Of a stretch of DNA of 64,000 nt, positions 34,555 through 43,413 are shown piece by piece. A program made the translations under genes and the position numbers. Below the pieces are notes generated by a model. It saw only the letters and a program-made list of their open reading frames with translations, was not told where the DNA came from and ran no database searches. The stretch is taken from contig NZ_JAQSWB010000004.1 of assembly GCF_029266855.1 (NCBI RefSeq), positions 124,001-188,000 on the forward strand. The letters are read 5' to 3'. Source of the stretch: Fluviicola sp. (lineage in GTDB: Bacteria > Bacteroidota > Bacteroidia > Flavobacteriales_D > Crocinitomicaceae). Numbering within the stretch: the stretch's first letter is position 1; every line of letters starts with the position of its first letter.

Positions 34555-34596
34555 GTGGTTTATTTGATGATTTCGCCTTATTATCCGAACTAATTA
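34555..34596 (+). pseudogene. Duplicated 3' end of the DUF420 gene
   Basis: 42 bp nearly identical (about four differences) to 34127-34168, the last codons and stop region of the DUF420 gene. The 30 bp before it show weaker similarity to the gene with a small deletion. Remnant of a local duplication. Confidence 0.65.
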
Positions 34597-34696
34597 CGAA
34601 TGCCGAATGAAGGCTTTGCTTTGACGTTAGTTAGATTCTTGATTCTAAACTAGACTTTGGAATTTAAGACCGAAGCAAGTTATAATTTGGATTTTT

Positions 34697-35527
34697 CTAT
34701 TTGGGTTGTGGACAGCTTTGTTTCCCGCCCATACGGATCATCAGACCAATTCCGAAGAAAGTGTACCAATCCCTGGAAGCGCGGTTTCCTCTTTGTCCGA
34801 AACGATTACCATCCAAACTTCTGTTGCTTAATGCCGCAGAGGTTGGTCCGTTTTGAGCAGCCAAAAGCAAAGGGTCTGCATAGCGGTATCCGCCTACATC
34901 ATCCAGATAATCCGTAAACAGAAAACGGATCCCGTACTCGATATTTAAACCGATATTCGGAGTAAGAGAAATACGGGCTCCCACTGCAAGCGGAACCCCC
35001 AATTGAATTCTTGAATACTTTCCTCTATCAGATAATTCGGTTCCCTGACCTTCGGTTCCTAATGGCTGCAGTTCAGTCATGGTCCCGTTATAATCTGTCA
35101 TCGGATTAATCTTTGTTAACGATAATTCAGCTAACAAGTAAGCGGTTCCTTTATACCGCCTGTTTCCAATCTCAAATGGAAAATAGGTGACTTCGATTCC
35201 GGATCCGAATTCAAATAAATCAGATTGAAAAGACAGATTCCTGTTTTTATAGAAATCCAATTTCTGTTCACTGTCATATGCTTCAATTTTCCCGTATGTG
35301 AAATTCAAGCGATAGGCCAAACGTGCATTGATATTATAACGGTAAAGCAATTGACCTGCGATATTCGTACGCTTGAAATGTGCCTGGTTCAAATCCCCAA
35401 TATAATAACTTCCCCCAACCATGAAGCCAATTTCAGAACGCGACCAGCCGTTATGTCTGTGCGCCTTTTGACTCCATGAATACGAAGTTAAAATACAAAT
35501 CAATAAAACCAGAATTTTGTTCTGCAT
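34697..35527 (-). CDS. DUF6089-type outer-membrane beta-barrel protein
   Basis: 276 residues with a signal peptide (LTSYSWSQ). The mature protein opens with SEIGFMVGGSYYIGDLNQ and continues with alternating aromatic beta strands (AYRLNFTYGKIEA, NIGLNIEYGIRFLFTDYLDDVGG), typical of the DUF6089 family of small barrels in Bacteroidota. A C-terminal glycine-rich tail (GNRASRDWYTFFGIGLMIRMGG) completes it. Function unknown; gene upstream on the same strand is asd, 25 bp away, but the pairing may be accidental. Confidence 0.83.
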   Translation of the reverse strand: MQNKILVLLICILTSYSWSQKAHRHNGWSRSEIGFMVGGSYYIGDLNQAHFKRTNIAGQLLYRYNINARLAYRLNFTYGKIEAYDSEQKLDFYKNRNLSFQSDLFEFGSGIEVTYFPFEIGNRRYKGTAYLLAELSLTKINPMTDYNGTMTELQPLGTEGQGTELSDRGKYSRIQLGVPLAVGARISLTPNIGLNIEYGIRFLFTDYLDDVGGYRYADPLLLAAQNGPTSAALSNRSLDGNRFGQRGNRASRDWYTFFGIGLMIRMGGKQSCPQPK

Positions 35528-35552
35528 ACGCCTATAACGAAAATGGAAGTGA

Positions 35553-36566
35553 TTAATTGTGTGTTCCCGCAGTCATTGGCACTAAAATCCCTTTCTTTAT
35601 CAGAAGTTCAGCAATTTGAACCGCATTTGTAGCAGCACCTTTTCTCAAATTATCTGCTACGACCCACATATTCAATGTTTTTTCCTGGCTTTCATCTCTT
35701 CGGATCCTTCCTACAAACACATCGTCTTTAGACTGGGCAAAACGAGGCATCGGGTAGGAATTGGTAGTCGGATCATCTTTTAAAGTGATTCCCGGAGTTT
35801 CATGAAGCAGTTTTCGAACATCCGCCAAATCGAATTCCTTTTCGAATTCTACATTCACAGCTTCAGAATGCCCACCAACAACAGGAACACGTACAGCGGT
35901 TGCCGTAACTGAAATTGCAGGATCCAGTATTTTCTTCGTCTCATTTGTCAATTTCATTTCCTCTTTGGTATAGCCGTTATCCAGGAAGGAATCACAATGA
36001 GGGATGCAATTTTTATCAATCGGGTAATTGTAAGCCATTTCCCCGGAAATACCGGCGCGTTCGTTCTCCAATTGCTGAACAGCCTTCACACCCGTTCCGG
36101 TGATTGACTGATATGTCGAAACAACTACTCGTTTCACGCCATAAGCTTTATGTAAAGGAGCGAGCGCCATTAACAGCTGGATGGTACTGCAATTTGGATT
36201 CGCAATAATCTTGTCAGAAGCTGTTAAGCTCTCTCCGTTGATTTCAGGAACGATCAATTTTTTATCCGGATGCATTCTCCATGCCGAACTGTTATCGATC
36301 ACCGTTGTACCGACAGCCTCAAACTTCGGAGCCCATTCCAGTGAAGTTTCACCACCCGCGGAAAAAATAGCCACGTCGGGTTTCATGTTTACAGCAGTAG
36401 CCAAATCCACAACCGGGAATTCCAAACCTCCGAATTCGATCATCTTACCAACCGACTTTTCAGACGCAACAGGTATTAATTCTGTAATGGGAAATGACCG
36501 CTCTCTTAATACTTCCAGCATTACATTTCCTACCATTCCTGTTGCTCCGACAACTGCTACTCTCAT
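35553..36566 (-). CDS. asd: Aspartate-semialdehyde dehydrogenase
   Basis: 337 residues from the ATG at 36566; the track's M at 36572 is a TTG. Converts aspartyl phosphate to aspartate semialdehyde with NADPH, feeding lysine/diaminopimelate, threonine and methionine. N-terminal VAVVGATGMVGNVML Rossmann motif, the nucleophile cysteine in ANPNCSTIQL (about residue 128), STYQSITGTG, and the HCDSFLDNGYTKEEMK stretch with GGHSEAVNVEF near the substrate site. Full length. Confidence 0.96.
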   Translation of the reverse strand: MRVAVVGATGMVGNVMLEVLRERSFPITELIPVASEKSVGKMIEFGGLEFPVVDLATAVNMKPDVAIFSAGGETSLEWAPKFEAVGTTVIDNSSAWRMHPDKKLIVPEINGESLTASDKIIANPNCSTIQLLMALAPLHKAYGVKRVVVSTYQSITGTGVKAVQQLENERAGISGEMAYNYPIDKNCIPHCDSFLDNGYTKEEMKLTNETKKILDPAISVTATAVRVPVVGGHSEAVNVEFEKEFDLADVRKLLHETPGITLKDDPTTNSYPMPRFAQSKDDVFVGRIRRDESQEKTLNMWVVADNLRKGAATNAVQIAELLIKKGILVPMTAGTHN

Positions 36567-36583
36567 AACCAAACTATTTTTGA

Positions 36584-36591
36584 CAAAAATA
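36584..36591 (-). promoter_or_regulatory. -7 promoter box TATTTTTG of asd
   Basis: Exact TAnnTTTG on the minus strand, 17 bp before the ATG, predicting a leader of only about 10 nt. Confidence 0.5.
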
Positions 36592-36619
36592 AGTTTATTT
36601 CACTGTTTTGAGGTGAAAG

Positions 36620-36700
36620 TAATTGAAAATTGAAAATGTAAAACTTAGAAGAAATAGCATTCCTACCTACGAGGAAATTCCCCTTTTCAATTTTCAATTA
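36620..36700. repeat. Inverted repeat with perfect 17-bp arms
   Basis: TAATTGAAAATTGAAAA and its exact inverse, 47 bp apart, in the divergent asd/helicase spacer. The arm is itself an 8-bp quasi-repeat. Confidence 0.75.
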
Positions 36701-36721
36701 TCCATTCTCACTTGAATATCG

Positions 36722-36729
36722 TACCTTTG
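36722..36729 (+). promoter_or_regulatory. -7 promoter box TACCTTTG of the helicase gene
   Basis: Exact TAnnTTTG 90 bp before the ATG, implying a leader of roughly 80 nt, common for cold-regulated RNA helicase genes. Confidence 0.55.
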
Positions 36730-36818
36730 CACTGGAAAAATCATTTTCTGCCGATTTGAAGTGAGGAAAAGTTCACCACACGTGACAATCAGTTCGGACA
36801 ATTTTACAGAACAATTTC

Positions 36819-37940
36819 ATGCAATTTGATGAATTAAACCTGCTTCCACATTTATTGGATGCACTAAAAGAATTAGAATACACTACACCAACACCTATTC
36901 AAGAACAATCCATTCCCAGTTTATTAGAAGGTAAAGACCTTTTTGGTTGTGCTCAAACAGGTACGGGAAAAACTGCAGCTTTTGCATTGCCTATCTTACA
37001 ACATCTGGATCCGGATGGCCAGGTAAAAGGAAAAAGACCTATCCGCTGTTTGGTACTAGCTCCTACAAGAGAATTAGCGAACCAAATCAATGATAGTTTC
37101 AAAACTTACGGGAAATTTTCCAAGCTAAGATCAATGGTAATTTTTGGTGGTGTCAATCAAAACAAGCAAGTCAATCAGTTAAATGCCGGAGTCGATATTC
37201 TGGTTGCAACTCCCGGAAGATTGCTGGATTTGATGAACCAGGGTCATATTCATTTGTCCAAGATCACACATTTTGTGTTGGACGAAGCAGACCGTATGCT
37301 GGACATGGGATTTATCCATGATATCAAAAAAATCCTTCCGCGTTTGCCTAAAAACAAACAAAACATCTTTTTCTCTGCAACTATTTCTCCAACTATTATG
37401 GAGCTTGCAGGAACCATCTTATTTGATCCGGTAAACGTACGAGTTACCCCGGTTTCTTCTACAGCAGAAATTGTTGATCAGTTTGTATACTATGTTGAAA
37501 AGGCTGATAAACGCAATTTCCTGAAACAACTGATCAAAACAGAAAACATTTCTCATGCGATTGTTTTTACACGTACAAAACATGGTGCAGACCGTGTTGC
37601 CCGTGAGTTAACAAAATCAGGACTCCGCGCTGAAGCAATTCATGGCGATAAATCTCAGAATGCACGTGAAAGAGCTTTAGCAGGATTTAAGAATCGTACT
37701 GTCAGTTTTTTAATTGCAACCGATATTGCATCCCGCGGGATTGATATTGACCAATTGGAATACGTAATCAATTTTGAAATTCCGGAAGTAGCAGAAACGT
37801 ATGTACACCGCATCGGTAGAACAGGTCGTGCAGGTTCAAGCGGAGTTGCATACACTATGTGTTCAAGCGAGGAAAAAGCTTCTTTGAAGGCTATTCAAAA
37901 GTTGATCAATCAGCAAATTCCGGAGCGAACACTGAAATAA
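36819..37940 (+). CDS. DEAD-box RNA helicase (RhlE-like)
   Basis: 373 residues, all nine core motifs: Q motif (TPTPIQEQSIP), motif I AQTGTGKTAAF, Ia PTRELA, II DEAD (VLDEADRMLDMG), III SAT, IV-VI with IATDIASRGIDID and YVHRIGRTGRAG. RhlE-like by the RMLDMGFIHDIKKIL signature. It lacks the basic C-terminal tail found in most RhlE proteins, ending 30 residues after motif VI. ATP-dependent RNA unwinding, probably ribosome assembly or RNA decay. Confidence 0.93.
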   Translation: MQFDELNLLPHLLDALKELEYTTPTPIQEQSIPSLLEGKDLFGCAQTGTGKTAAFALPILQHLDPDGQVKGKRPIRCLVLAPTRELANQINDSFKTYGKFSKLRSMVIFGGVNQNKQVNQLNAGVDILVATPGRLLDLMNQGHIHLSKITHFVLDEADRMLDMGFIHDIKKILPRLPKNKQNIFFSATISPTIMELAGTILFDPVNVRVTPVSSTAEIVDQFVYYVEKADKRNFLKQLIKTENISHAIVFTRTKHGADRVARELTKSGLRAEAIHGDKSQNARERALAGFKNRTVSFLIATDIASRGIDIDQLEYVINFEIPEVAETYVHRIGRTGRAGSSGVAYTMCSSEEKASLKAIQKLINQQIPERTLK

Positions 37941-38049
37941 TCTTTGCAAAATTTCAATATTGCAAAATTTAAACATTGCAATATTGCCATGTTCAATAAA
38001 AGTGTAGTCAAAAATTTCTATCCAAACTATTGAATTTTACTTCTTCATA

Positions 38050-38080
38050 AAGTCGGACTTTTGTATATTTAGTCCGACTT
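38050..38080. promoter_or_regulatory. Perfect 10-bp inverted repeat before the lamin-tail gene
   Basis: AAGTCGGACT and AGTCCGACTT, 11 bp apart, ending 6 bp before the ATG at 38087. Could be an operator or an mRNA hairpin that covers the start. Confidence 0.6.
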
Positions 38081-38086
38081 AATGAT

Positions 38087-40648
38087 ATGAAAACACTTTT
38101 CATTGTTCTTACACTACTTTTTCCTCTATTGGGCTGGAACCAGGTAACGGATGATTTCTCCGACGGAGATTTCACAGCAAATCCTGTTTGGAGCGGTACT
38201 AATTCGACCTATATTGTAAACCCAAGCCAGGAATTACAACTAAGCAATACCGTAGCTGCAAGTTCTTATCTGTCAATTCCGCACAATTTATCTTCCCTGG
38301 ATAATAAACAATGGGAATTATTGGTTCGTCAGACCTTTGCACCAAGTTCAAGTAATTTCGGAAGAGTATATCTTACTTCGACGGCCGCTGATCTCAGTAC
38401 AAACCCTGATGGTTTTTACCTTCAGTTCGGAGAAGCCGGAGCGACAGATGCCGTAAGACTGTACAAAATCGTTTCCGGAGTTTCCACCCAAATCTGTGCA
38501 TCACCTGACGGTCAGATCGCCGCTTCGTTTACAACACGGGTAAAGGTGGTAAGGGACAATACAGGGCTCTGGAACTTGTATGTAGATGCAAGCGGAGGAA
38601 CAAATTATGGAAGTCCTTATACGGGAACTGATGTCACTGTTTTGCTTGGAACACATTTCGGAGTGACTCAAACTTATACTGCTTCAAACGCCAGCAAGTT
38701 TTACTACGATGAGATTTATATAGGAAACGAAATCGTAGATACCCAGGCCCCAACTTTGGTCAGTTCAACAGTTATTACCAATACTCAAATAGACTTATTA
38801 TTTAGCGAAACGGTTGGAGGAACTGCTTATCTCCAAAACAGCAATTACTCATTAAATCCGGTTGTTCCGGTTTCCAATGTCTCGGTTGACGGAACGAACA
38901 ACGCTTTGCTTCATCTCATTTTGGGAACACCCCTTACAAACGGACAAAGCTATGCGATAAGCATTTCAAGCATTGAAGATGTTTTTGGGAATGCGGCTAC
39001 TAATCTGACCGGAAGTTTCACTTACCTGGTAGGAGAAAATGCTGTGAAAGGCGATGTGATCATTTCCGAGATTATGGTAGATCCCTCGCCAATAATCGGT
39101 CTACCTGAACTGGAATTTATCGAAATTTATAACAAAAGCAACAAGTACATTGACTTATCGGGCTGGAAACTGGGTGACCAAAGCGGTGACGGAACAATTT
39201 TATCCGGATTTATTAATCCAGGTCAATACAAAATCCTTTGTGCAAGTGCAAGTACACCGGATTTTCCAGGTTCATATGGAGTAAGCAGTTTTCCAAGTTA
39301 TAATAATTCCGGTGACGACGTGGTTCTGAAAGATGATAGTGGAATGCTCATTGATAAAATCTCGTTTACGGATTCCTGGTACCAGGATCCGGTAAAAGAA
39401 GACGGAGGATATACTCTGGAATTAATTAATCCGAATGATCCCTGCTCTAATGCTTCGAACTGGATTGCCTCCAATAGCGTGACAGGAGGAACCCCCGGTG
39501 TTCAAAACTCGGTTTACGACATTACTCCCGACACACAAGCTCCGCATATAACAAGTTTGATCGCATTCAGTCCGAATTACCTGGAAGTGCACTTTTCAGA
39601 AGGAATGGATTCTGCAAGTTTGGTCAATGCTGCGCTGGTTACAAATCCCAGCTTAAGTGTTCAATCGATCTCTGTTGTATCTGCTTTTAGTAAGCAGGCT
39701 GTAATTACATTTAATGAGACTTTGGCTTTAAGTCAACATTATACCCTATCCTACGGGCCGGTGAGCGATTGCTGGTTAAACAGCGCTACTTTATCCGGAG
39801 ATTTTGCTTTAGCTGATGTTCCTCATGCGGGAGATTTGGTTATCAATGAGATTTTATTTGACCCGGCAAGCGGTGGATCAGATTTTGTAGAAATCTATAA
39901 CCGTTCTTCCAAAGTGATTAATCTGAATGATCTGATCATTGCGAATTTGGATGGAGATACTGTTGAATTAACCGAAAACTATTTCCTGAATCCTGCTTCA
40001 TACGTAGTATTAACTCCCGACAGCGCTTATCAAAAAAGCACTTTTCCACAGTCCGTTGCGGGACGATTTTACTTAACCGGTCTTCCATCTTTGGATAATG
40101 ATTTTTCAACCATTCAATTGCTTTATGATTCGTTGCTTATCGATCAGGTTACTTATTATGAAGACTGGCATTTATCTCTAATCGATAATACCGAAAACAA
40201 AACATTGGAGCGGATCAACCCGGAAGGAGCCTCATCAAGTGCTTCCAACTGGCATACAGCTGCCGAGACGGTTGGATTTGGAACACCAGGCAGAATAAAC
40301 TCCCAGTACATGTCGGGAAGTGTATCCTCCACCTTCGGAACTACAGAACCCATTTTTTCTCCGGACAATGATGGTTTCCAGGATGTGATCTTGTTCCAGT
40401 ACAATTTTGAAGTTGGAATGACTGCCACACTCAAAATATTTGACAATCAGGGTCGCGAAGTACACACCTTATTCTCAAGCGAATTACTAGGTCAGCAGGG
40501 AAGCTTTACCTGGGATGGAATAATGTCAAACAATCAAAAAGCCCCGATCGGAATTTATATTGCAGTGATCGAAGCATTTTCTATAGAAGATAAGGGGAAG
40601 CAGTTTGCTAAGCGCGTTGGATTTACTTTAGCCGGAAAGTTAGACTAA
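38087..40648 (+). CDS. Large secreted lamin-tail-domain protein with FlgD-like C terminus
   Basis: 853 residues. Signal peptide, then a jelly-roll-like N-terminal domain (about 20-215), a Big_5/Ig-like domain (about 217-315; LLFSETVGGTAYL), a first lamin-tail domain (about 320-460; VIISEIMVDPS, LEFIEIYNKSNKYIDLSGW), another Ig-like part (about 490-575) and a second lamin-tail domain (about 580-700; LVINEILFDPASGGSDFVEIYNRS). The C terminus (about 750-853) starts IFSPDNDGFQD and contains LKIFDNQGREV and FTWDGIMSNN, an FlgD-like/T9SS-linked end. Probably surface exposed; the palindrome before the start may regulate it. Confidence 0.82.
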   Translation: MKTLFIVLTLLFPLLGWNQVTDDFSDGDFTANPVWSGTNSTYIVNPSQELQLSNTVAASSYLSIPHNLSSLDNKQWELLVRQTFAPSSSNFGRVYLTSTAADLSTNPDGFYLQFGEAGATDAVRLYKIVSGVSTQICASPDGQIAASFTTRVKVVRDNTGLWNLYVDASGGTNYGSPYTGTDVTVLLGTHFGVTQTYTASNASKFYYDEIYIGNEIVDTQAPTLVSSTVITNTQIDLLFSETVGGTAYLQNSNYSLNPVVPVSNVSVDGTNNALLHLILGTPLTNGQSYAISISSIEDVFGNAATNLTGSFTYLVGENAVKGDVIISEIMVDPSPIIGLPELEFIEIYNKSNKYIDLSGWKLGDQSGDGTILSGFINPGQYKILCASASTPDFPGSYGVSSFPSYNNSGDDVVLKDDSGMLIDKISFTDSWYQDPVKEDGGYTLELINPNDPCSNASNWIASNSVTGGTPGVQNSVYDITPDTQAPHITSLIAFSPNYLEVHFSEGMDSASLVNAALVTNPSLSVQSISVVSAFSKQAVITFNETLALSQHYTLSYGPVSDCWLNSATLSGDFALADVPHAGDLVINEILFDPASGGSDFVEIYNRSSKVINLNDLIIANLDGDTVELTENYFLNPASYVVLTPDSAYQKSTFPQSVAGRFYLTGLPSLDNDFSTIQLLYDSLLIDQVTYYEDWHLSLIDNTENKTLERINPEGASSSASNWHTAAETVGFGTPGRINSQYMSGSVSSTFGTTEPIFSPDNDGFQDVILFQYNFEVGMTATLKIFDNQGREVHTLFSSELLGQQGSFTWDGIMSNNQKAPIGIYIAVIEAFSIEDKGKQFAKRVGFTLAGKLD

Positions 40649-40680
40649 AATCCGAATTTGGAATTTTCCAAAATCCCAAT

Positions 40681-40696
40681 GTCCCAATATTGGGAC
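40681..40696. other. 16-bp perfect palindrome between convergent genes
   Basis: GTCCCAATATTGGGAC, 32 bp after the lamin-tail gene stop and 31 bp before the pyk stop. No T-run, so not a standard terminator; it could still act as one or be a repeat remnant. Confidence 0.5.
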
Positions 40697-40727
40697 AGCA
40701 CTGATAATACACCCATTACAAGCCAAG

Positions 40728-42146
40728 CTACTCTACGTAACTCAACTTCAACATATTCGATTTTCCATTTTCCTCAATCGGAATGGAAGCGATATTGATC
40801 ACCAAATCACCCTGCTTCAACAATCCTTCTTTTGTCAGGAGGTATTTGATATCCGCAATCGTATGGTCTGTACTTACTTTCTTATCATAATAAAATGCTC
40901 TTACTCCCCAAACCAAACTTAATTGCGTAATGATTTGTTTGTTCCCTGTGAAAACAAAAATCGGGGCATTGGGTCTCTGGGATGCAATTTTATAAGAGGT
41001 ATACCCGGAATAAGACATTGTGATAATGGCATCGGCCTCAACACGCTGCGCTAACCGGCAGGCATTAAAACAGATCGAATCTGAAATAAAGCGGGATTGC
41101 GACTTATCCGGAAGCTGATCCTTGTGATAAATTCCATCGAATTTTTCCATTTCATTCACGATGTTCACCATGGTTCGGATGACTTCATTCGGAAACTTAC
41201 CAACGGATGTTTCTCCCGAAAGCATAACAGCATCTGCCCCGTCCAAAACTGCATTGGCTACGTCATTTACCTCTGCGCGGGTTGGTGTAACATTCGTGAT
41301 CATACTTTCCATCATTTGTGTAGCTACGATAACCGGTTTTGCATGCTGGTGTCCTTTACGGATCAGCATTTTCTGGATCAGCGGAACATTCTGGTATGGA
41401 ATTTCAACACCCAGGTCACCACGAGCAACCATTAAAGCATCCGTTGCTTTGATAATTTCATCAATATCATCTATTGCCTCAGGTTTCTCAATCTTAGCTA
41501 CCACCAATGCTTTTGCCTGACGATTGGAGATAATGTGTTTCAATTCAATAATATCTCTTGCAGAACGCACAAATGACAATCCGATCCAATCCACATCATT
41601 ATTCAGCGCAAATTCCAAATCCTCTCTGTCTTTTTCAGTTAGAGACGGTAAGGATATTTTCGTATTCGGAAGATTCACTCCTTTTTTGGAGGAAAGAATT
41701 CCACCATGAATGATTTTTGCCTTGATCTCTGATTCACCGTTAGTTGATACGATCTCCATTTGCAGTTTTCCATCATCCAAGAGGATTCTTTCACCAGGTT
41801 GCACATCGCGCGGCATGAAGGAATAACTGATTCCGAATTTCTCTGCCGTACCCATAACACGCTCGGTTACAATGGTAACAATAGAACCTTCTGTCATCAT
41901 TACCCCATTGTTTTCCATCTCGTAGGTTCTGATCTTAGGGCCTTGTAAATCTGCCAGGATCGACACATTCAAACCGGTTTCCTTGTTGATCTCGCGAATC
42001 AGGTCAATACTTTTTTTGTGATCCTCATGAGAGCCGTGTGAACAGTTCAAACGACAAACGTTCACACCATCCAATATCATTTGTTTTAATACTTCTTTAT
42101 CTGCAGTGGCAGGACCTAAGGTTGCTACAATTTTTGTTTTTTTCAT
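40728..42146 (-). CDS. pyk: Pyruvate kinase
   Basis: 472 residues, last step of glycolysis (PEP + ADP to pyruvate + ATP). Motifs: TKIVATLGPATADKEVL at the N terminus, NCSHGSHEDH, VVAKIEKPEAIDDIDEII with the catalytic lysine, MVARGDLGVEIP, and the active-site TPTRAEVNDVANAVLDGADAVMLSGETSVGKFP. The C-terminal allosteric domain is present but ends in the family's short form. Overlaps the IPExxxVDY gene by 4 bp, as in most Flavobacteriales. Confidence 0.97.
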   Translation of the reverse strand: MKKTKIVATLGPATADKEVLKQMILDGVNVCRLNCSHGSHEDHKKSIDLIREINKETGLNVSILADLQGPKIRTYEMENNGVMMTEGSIVTIVTERVMGTAEKFGISYSFMPRDVQPGERILLDDGKLQMEIVSTNGESEIKAKIIHGGILSSKKGVNLPNTKISLPSLTEKDREDLEFALNNDVDWIGLSFVRSARDIIELKHIISNRQAKALVVAKIEKPEAIDDIDEIIKATDALMVARGDLGVEIPYQNVPLIQKMLIRKGHQHAKPVIVATQMMESMITNVTPTRAEVNDVANAVLDGADAVMLSGETSVGKFPNEVIRTMVNIVNEMEKFDGIYHKDQLPDKSQSRFISDSICFNACRLAQRVEADAIITMSYSGYTSYKIASQRPNAPIFVFTGNKQIITQLSLVWGVRAFYYDKKVSTDHTIADIKYLLTKEGLLKQGDLVINIASIPIEENGKSNMLKLSYVE

Positions 42147-42574
42147 TCGAAAATTATTAGTTCTGCAGAAGGAATTGCGCCGGCTTCGAAAACATATGCA
42201 GCCATTACACTATTTGATTCGCGGATTCGTTCTACCAAATCATCTAAGTCGTGAAGTACATTCTCTCTTAGAATTAAAAAGTAGTCAATTTGGTTCTTTT
42301 CCGGAATCAGGAATTTACCTTCCGATTTATTCTTAATTAAATACCATTCCATGTGATCTACCTCATCGATAAATACATGAAAACTGTGTTGTGAAACAAT
42401 TGCGCCTTTTCGGGATTGAATAACAAAGGGTTCTTCACTTTTTGTCAGCTCAAGTTCCAGAATTTTGTTGATTCCCCAAGCCAAGCGGTAATCACTGTGG
42501 TGAGAACAGATACCGATTAGTTCAAAGTCTACAGAAGTTTCTAATGAAAGTACATGACGCTTTTGTTTGCTCAT
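42143..42574 (-). CDS. IPExxxVDY family protein
   Basis: 143 residues from the ATG at 42574; the longer track start adds a leader from an upstream non-ATG codon. Contains the naming motif as IPEKNQIDYFLIL (about residue 86), preceded by WGINKILELELTKSEEP. Function unknown, but its place between rnc and pyk, with ATGA coupling to pyk, is the standard neighbourhood in this phylum. Cytoplasmic. Confidence 0.88.
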   Translation of the reverse strand: MSKQKRHVLSLETSVDFELIGICSHHSDYRLAWGINKILELELTKSEEPFVIQSRKGAIVSQHSFHVFIDEVDHMEWYLIKNKSEGKFLIPEKNQIDYFLILRENVLHDLDDLVERIRESNSVMAAYVFEAGAIPSAELIIFE

Positions 42575-42683
42575 CCACTTTAAATTTATTCTTGTGAAGA
42601 TACGCAATATCTTGCACACGGCAATCAGTTAAGCATTAGGATTTGATTAAGAAATATTCCGTAATGTTACTAAAAGAACTCTT

Positions 42684-43406
42684 TCAGATTTCCCCCATCA
42701 AGATCAGGGTTTCTTTAGCGGCTGCCTGTTCGGCTAGTTTTTTGGAGTTTCCGGTTCCTTTACCGTAGTTGACACTATTTACCTGAACGATTACTTCGTA
42801 AAACCAGGTTCCGTGATTATTTTCTTCGCGCAAAACGGCAAATTCCAAAGCCAATCTTCTTTTCTGGCTCCAGATAAACAATTTGGATTTAAAGTCGATT
42901 TCTTCTTCCAGGATCTTGTTCAGATCAACGTATTTGCGGAAAATATGATTGTAGATGATCTTTTTGGTAACCTCGTAAGAACTATCGAGATAAATTGCCC
43001 CGATGATCGCTTCGAAAGCATTTCCTTCCAGGGAAGACAAGTTGATGGATCTTCCTTTGTTGTAACGCAGAATAGATCGTAATTCGAGCTCTTCACCGAT
43101 TTCCGAAAGTGTTTTCCTGGAAACAACCTTTGATTTTACTTTGGTCAAATACCCTTCGTCTTCCTCGGGAAAGCGCTGGAATAAAAACTCTGCGATAATG
43201 GAATCCAGGATTGCGTCGCCTAAAAACTCCAGGCGTTCATTTGAAAAGTCTTTCTGACCGTGGTATGCAATGGACCGATGGGTTACCGCCTGGTAAAACA
43301 GTTCGATATTCTTTGGTCTGTATCCAAAACGATTAACAAAAAATCGAATGAATGCAACGTCTTCCTGAGACCGTGTTTGCTTTAAGAATGGTAGTCTAAA
43401 CCTCAC
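42684..43406 (-). CDS. rnc: Ribonuclease III
   Basis: 240 residues, GTG start 7 bp after the fabF stop. Double-strand-specific endoribonuclease for rRNA and mRNA processing. Catalytic signature NERLEFLGDAILDSIIAEFL (about residues 60-79), the second acidic motif EAIIGAIYLDSSYE, and a C-terminal double-stranded-RNA-binding domain (about 165-238; FKSKLFIWSQKR, GKGTGNSKKLAEQAAAKETL). Length and order are standard. Part of the acpP-fabF-rnc run. Confidence 0.95.
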   Translation of the reverse strand: MRFRLPFLKQTRSQEDVAFIRFFVNRFGYRPKNIELFYQAVTHRSIAYHGQKDFSNERLEFLGDAILDSIIAEFLFQRFPEEDEGYLTKVKSKVVSRKTLSEIGEELELRSILRYNKGRSINLSSLEGNAFEAIIGAIYLDSSYEVTKKIIYNHIFRKYVDLNKILEEEIDFKSKLFIWSQKRRLALEFAVLREENNHGTWFYEVIVQVNSVNYGKGTGNSKKLAEQAAAKETLILMGEI

Positions 43407-43413
43407 CTAACTA

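Larger units (their letters stand above)
34166..34696. other. 531-bp gene-free repeat region
   Basis: No credible gene; the 69-residue ORF here has no protein-like character. It contains a copy of the TTTTTTACCGCAGATGCACA element (34224-34265), partial inverse copies (34301-34330, 34341-34373) with the GCAAAG-type motif, a CTTACCAGTCGCC fragment (34475-34487) and the duplicated end of the DUF420 gene. Confidence 0.7.

Noticed and set aside
34358-34567. 69-residue plus-strand ORF in the repeat region
   Set aside because: Composed of repeat fragments, no protein-like pattern and its end is the duplicated DUF420 3' sequence.
40681-40696. Palindrome as a Rho-independent terminator
   Set aside because: No T-run on either strand; kept only as an unexplained palindrome.
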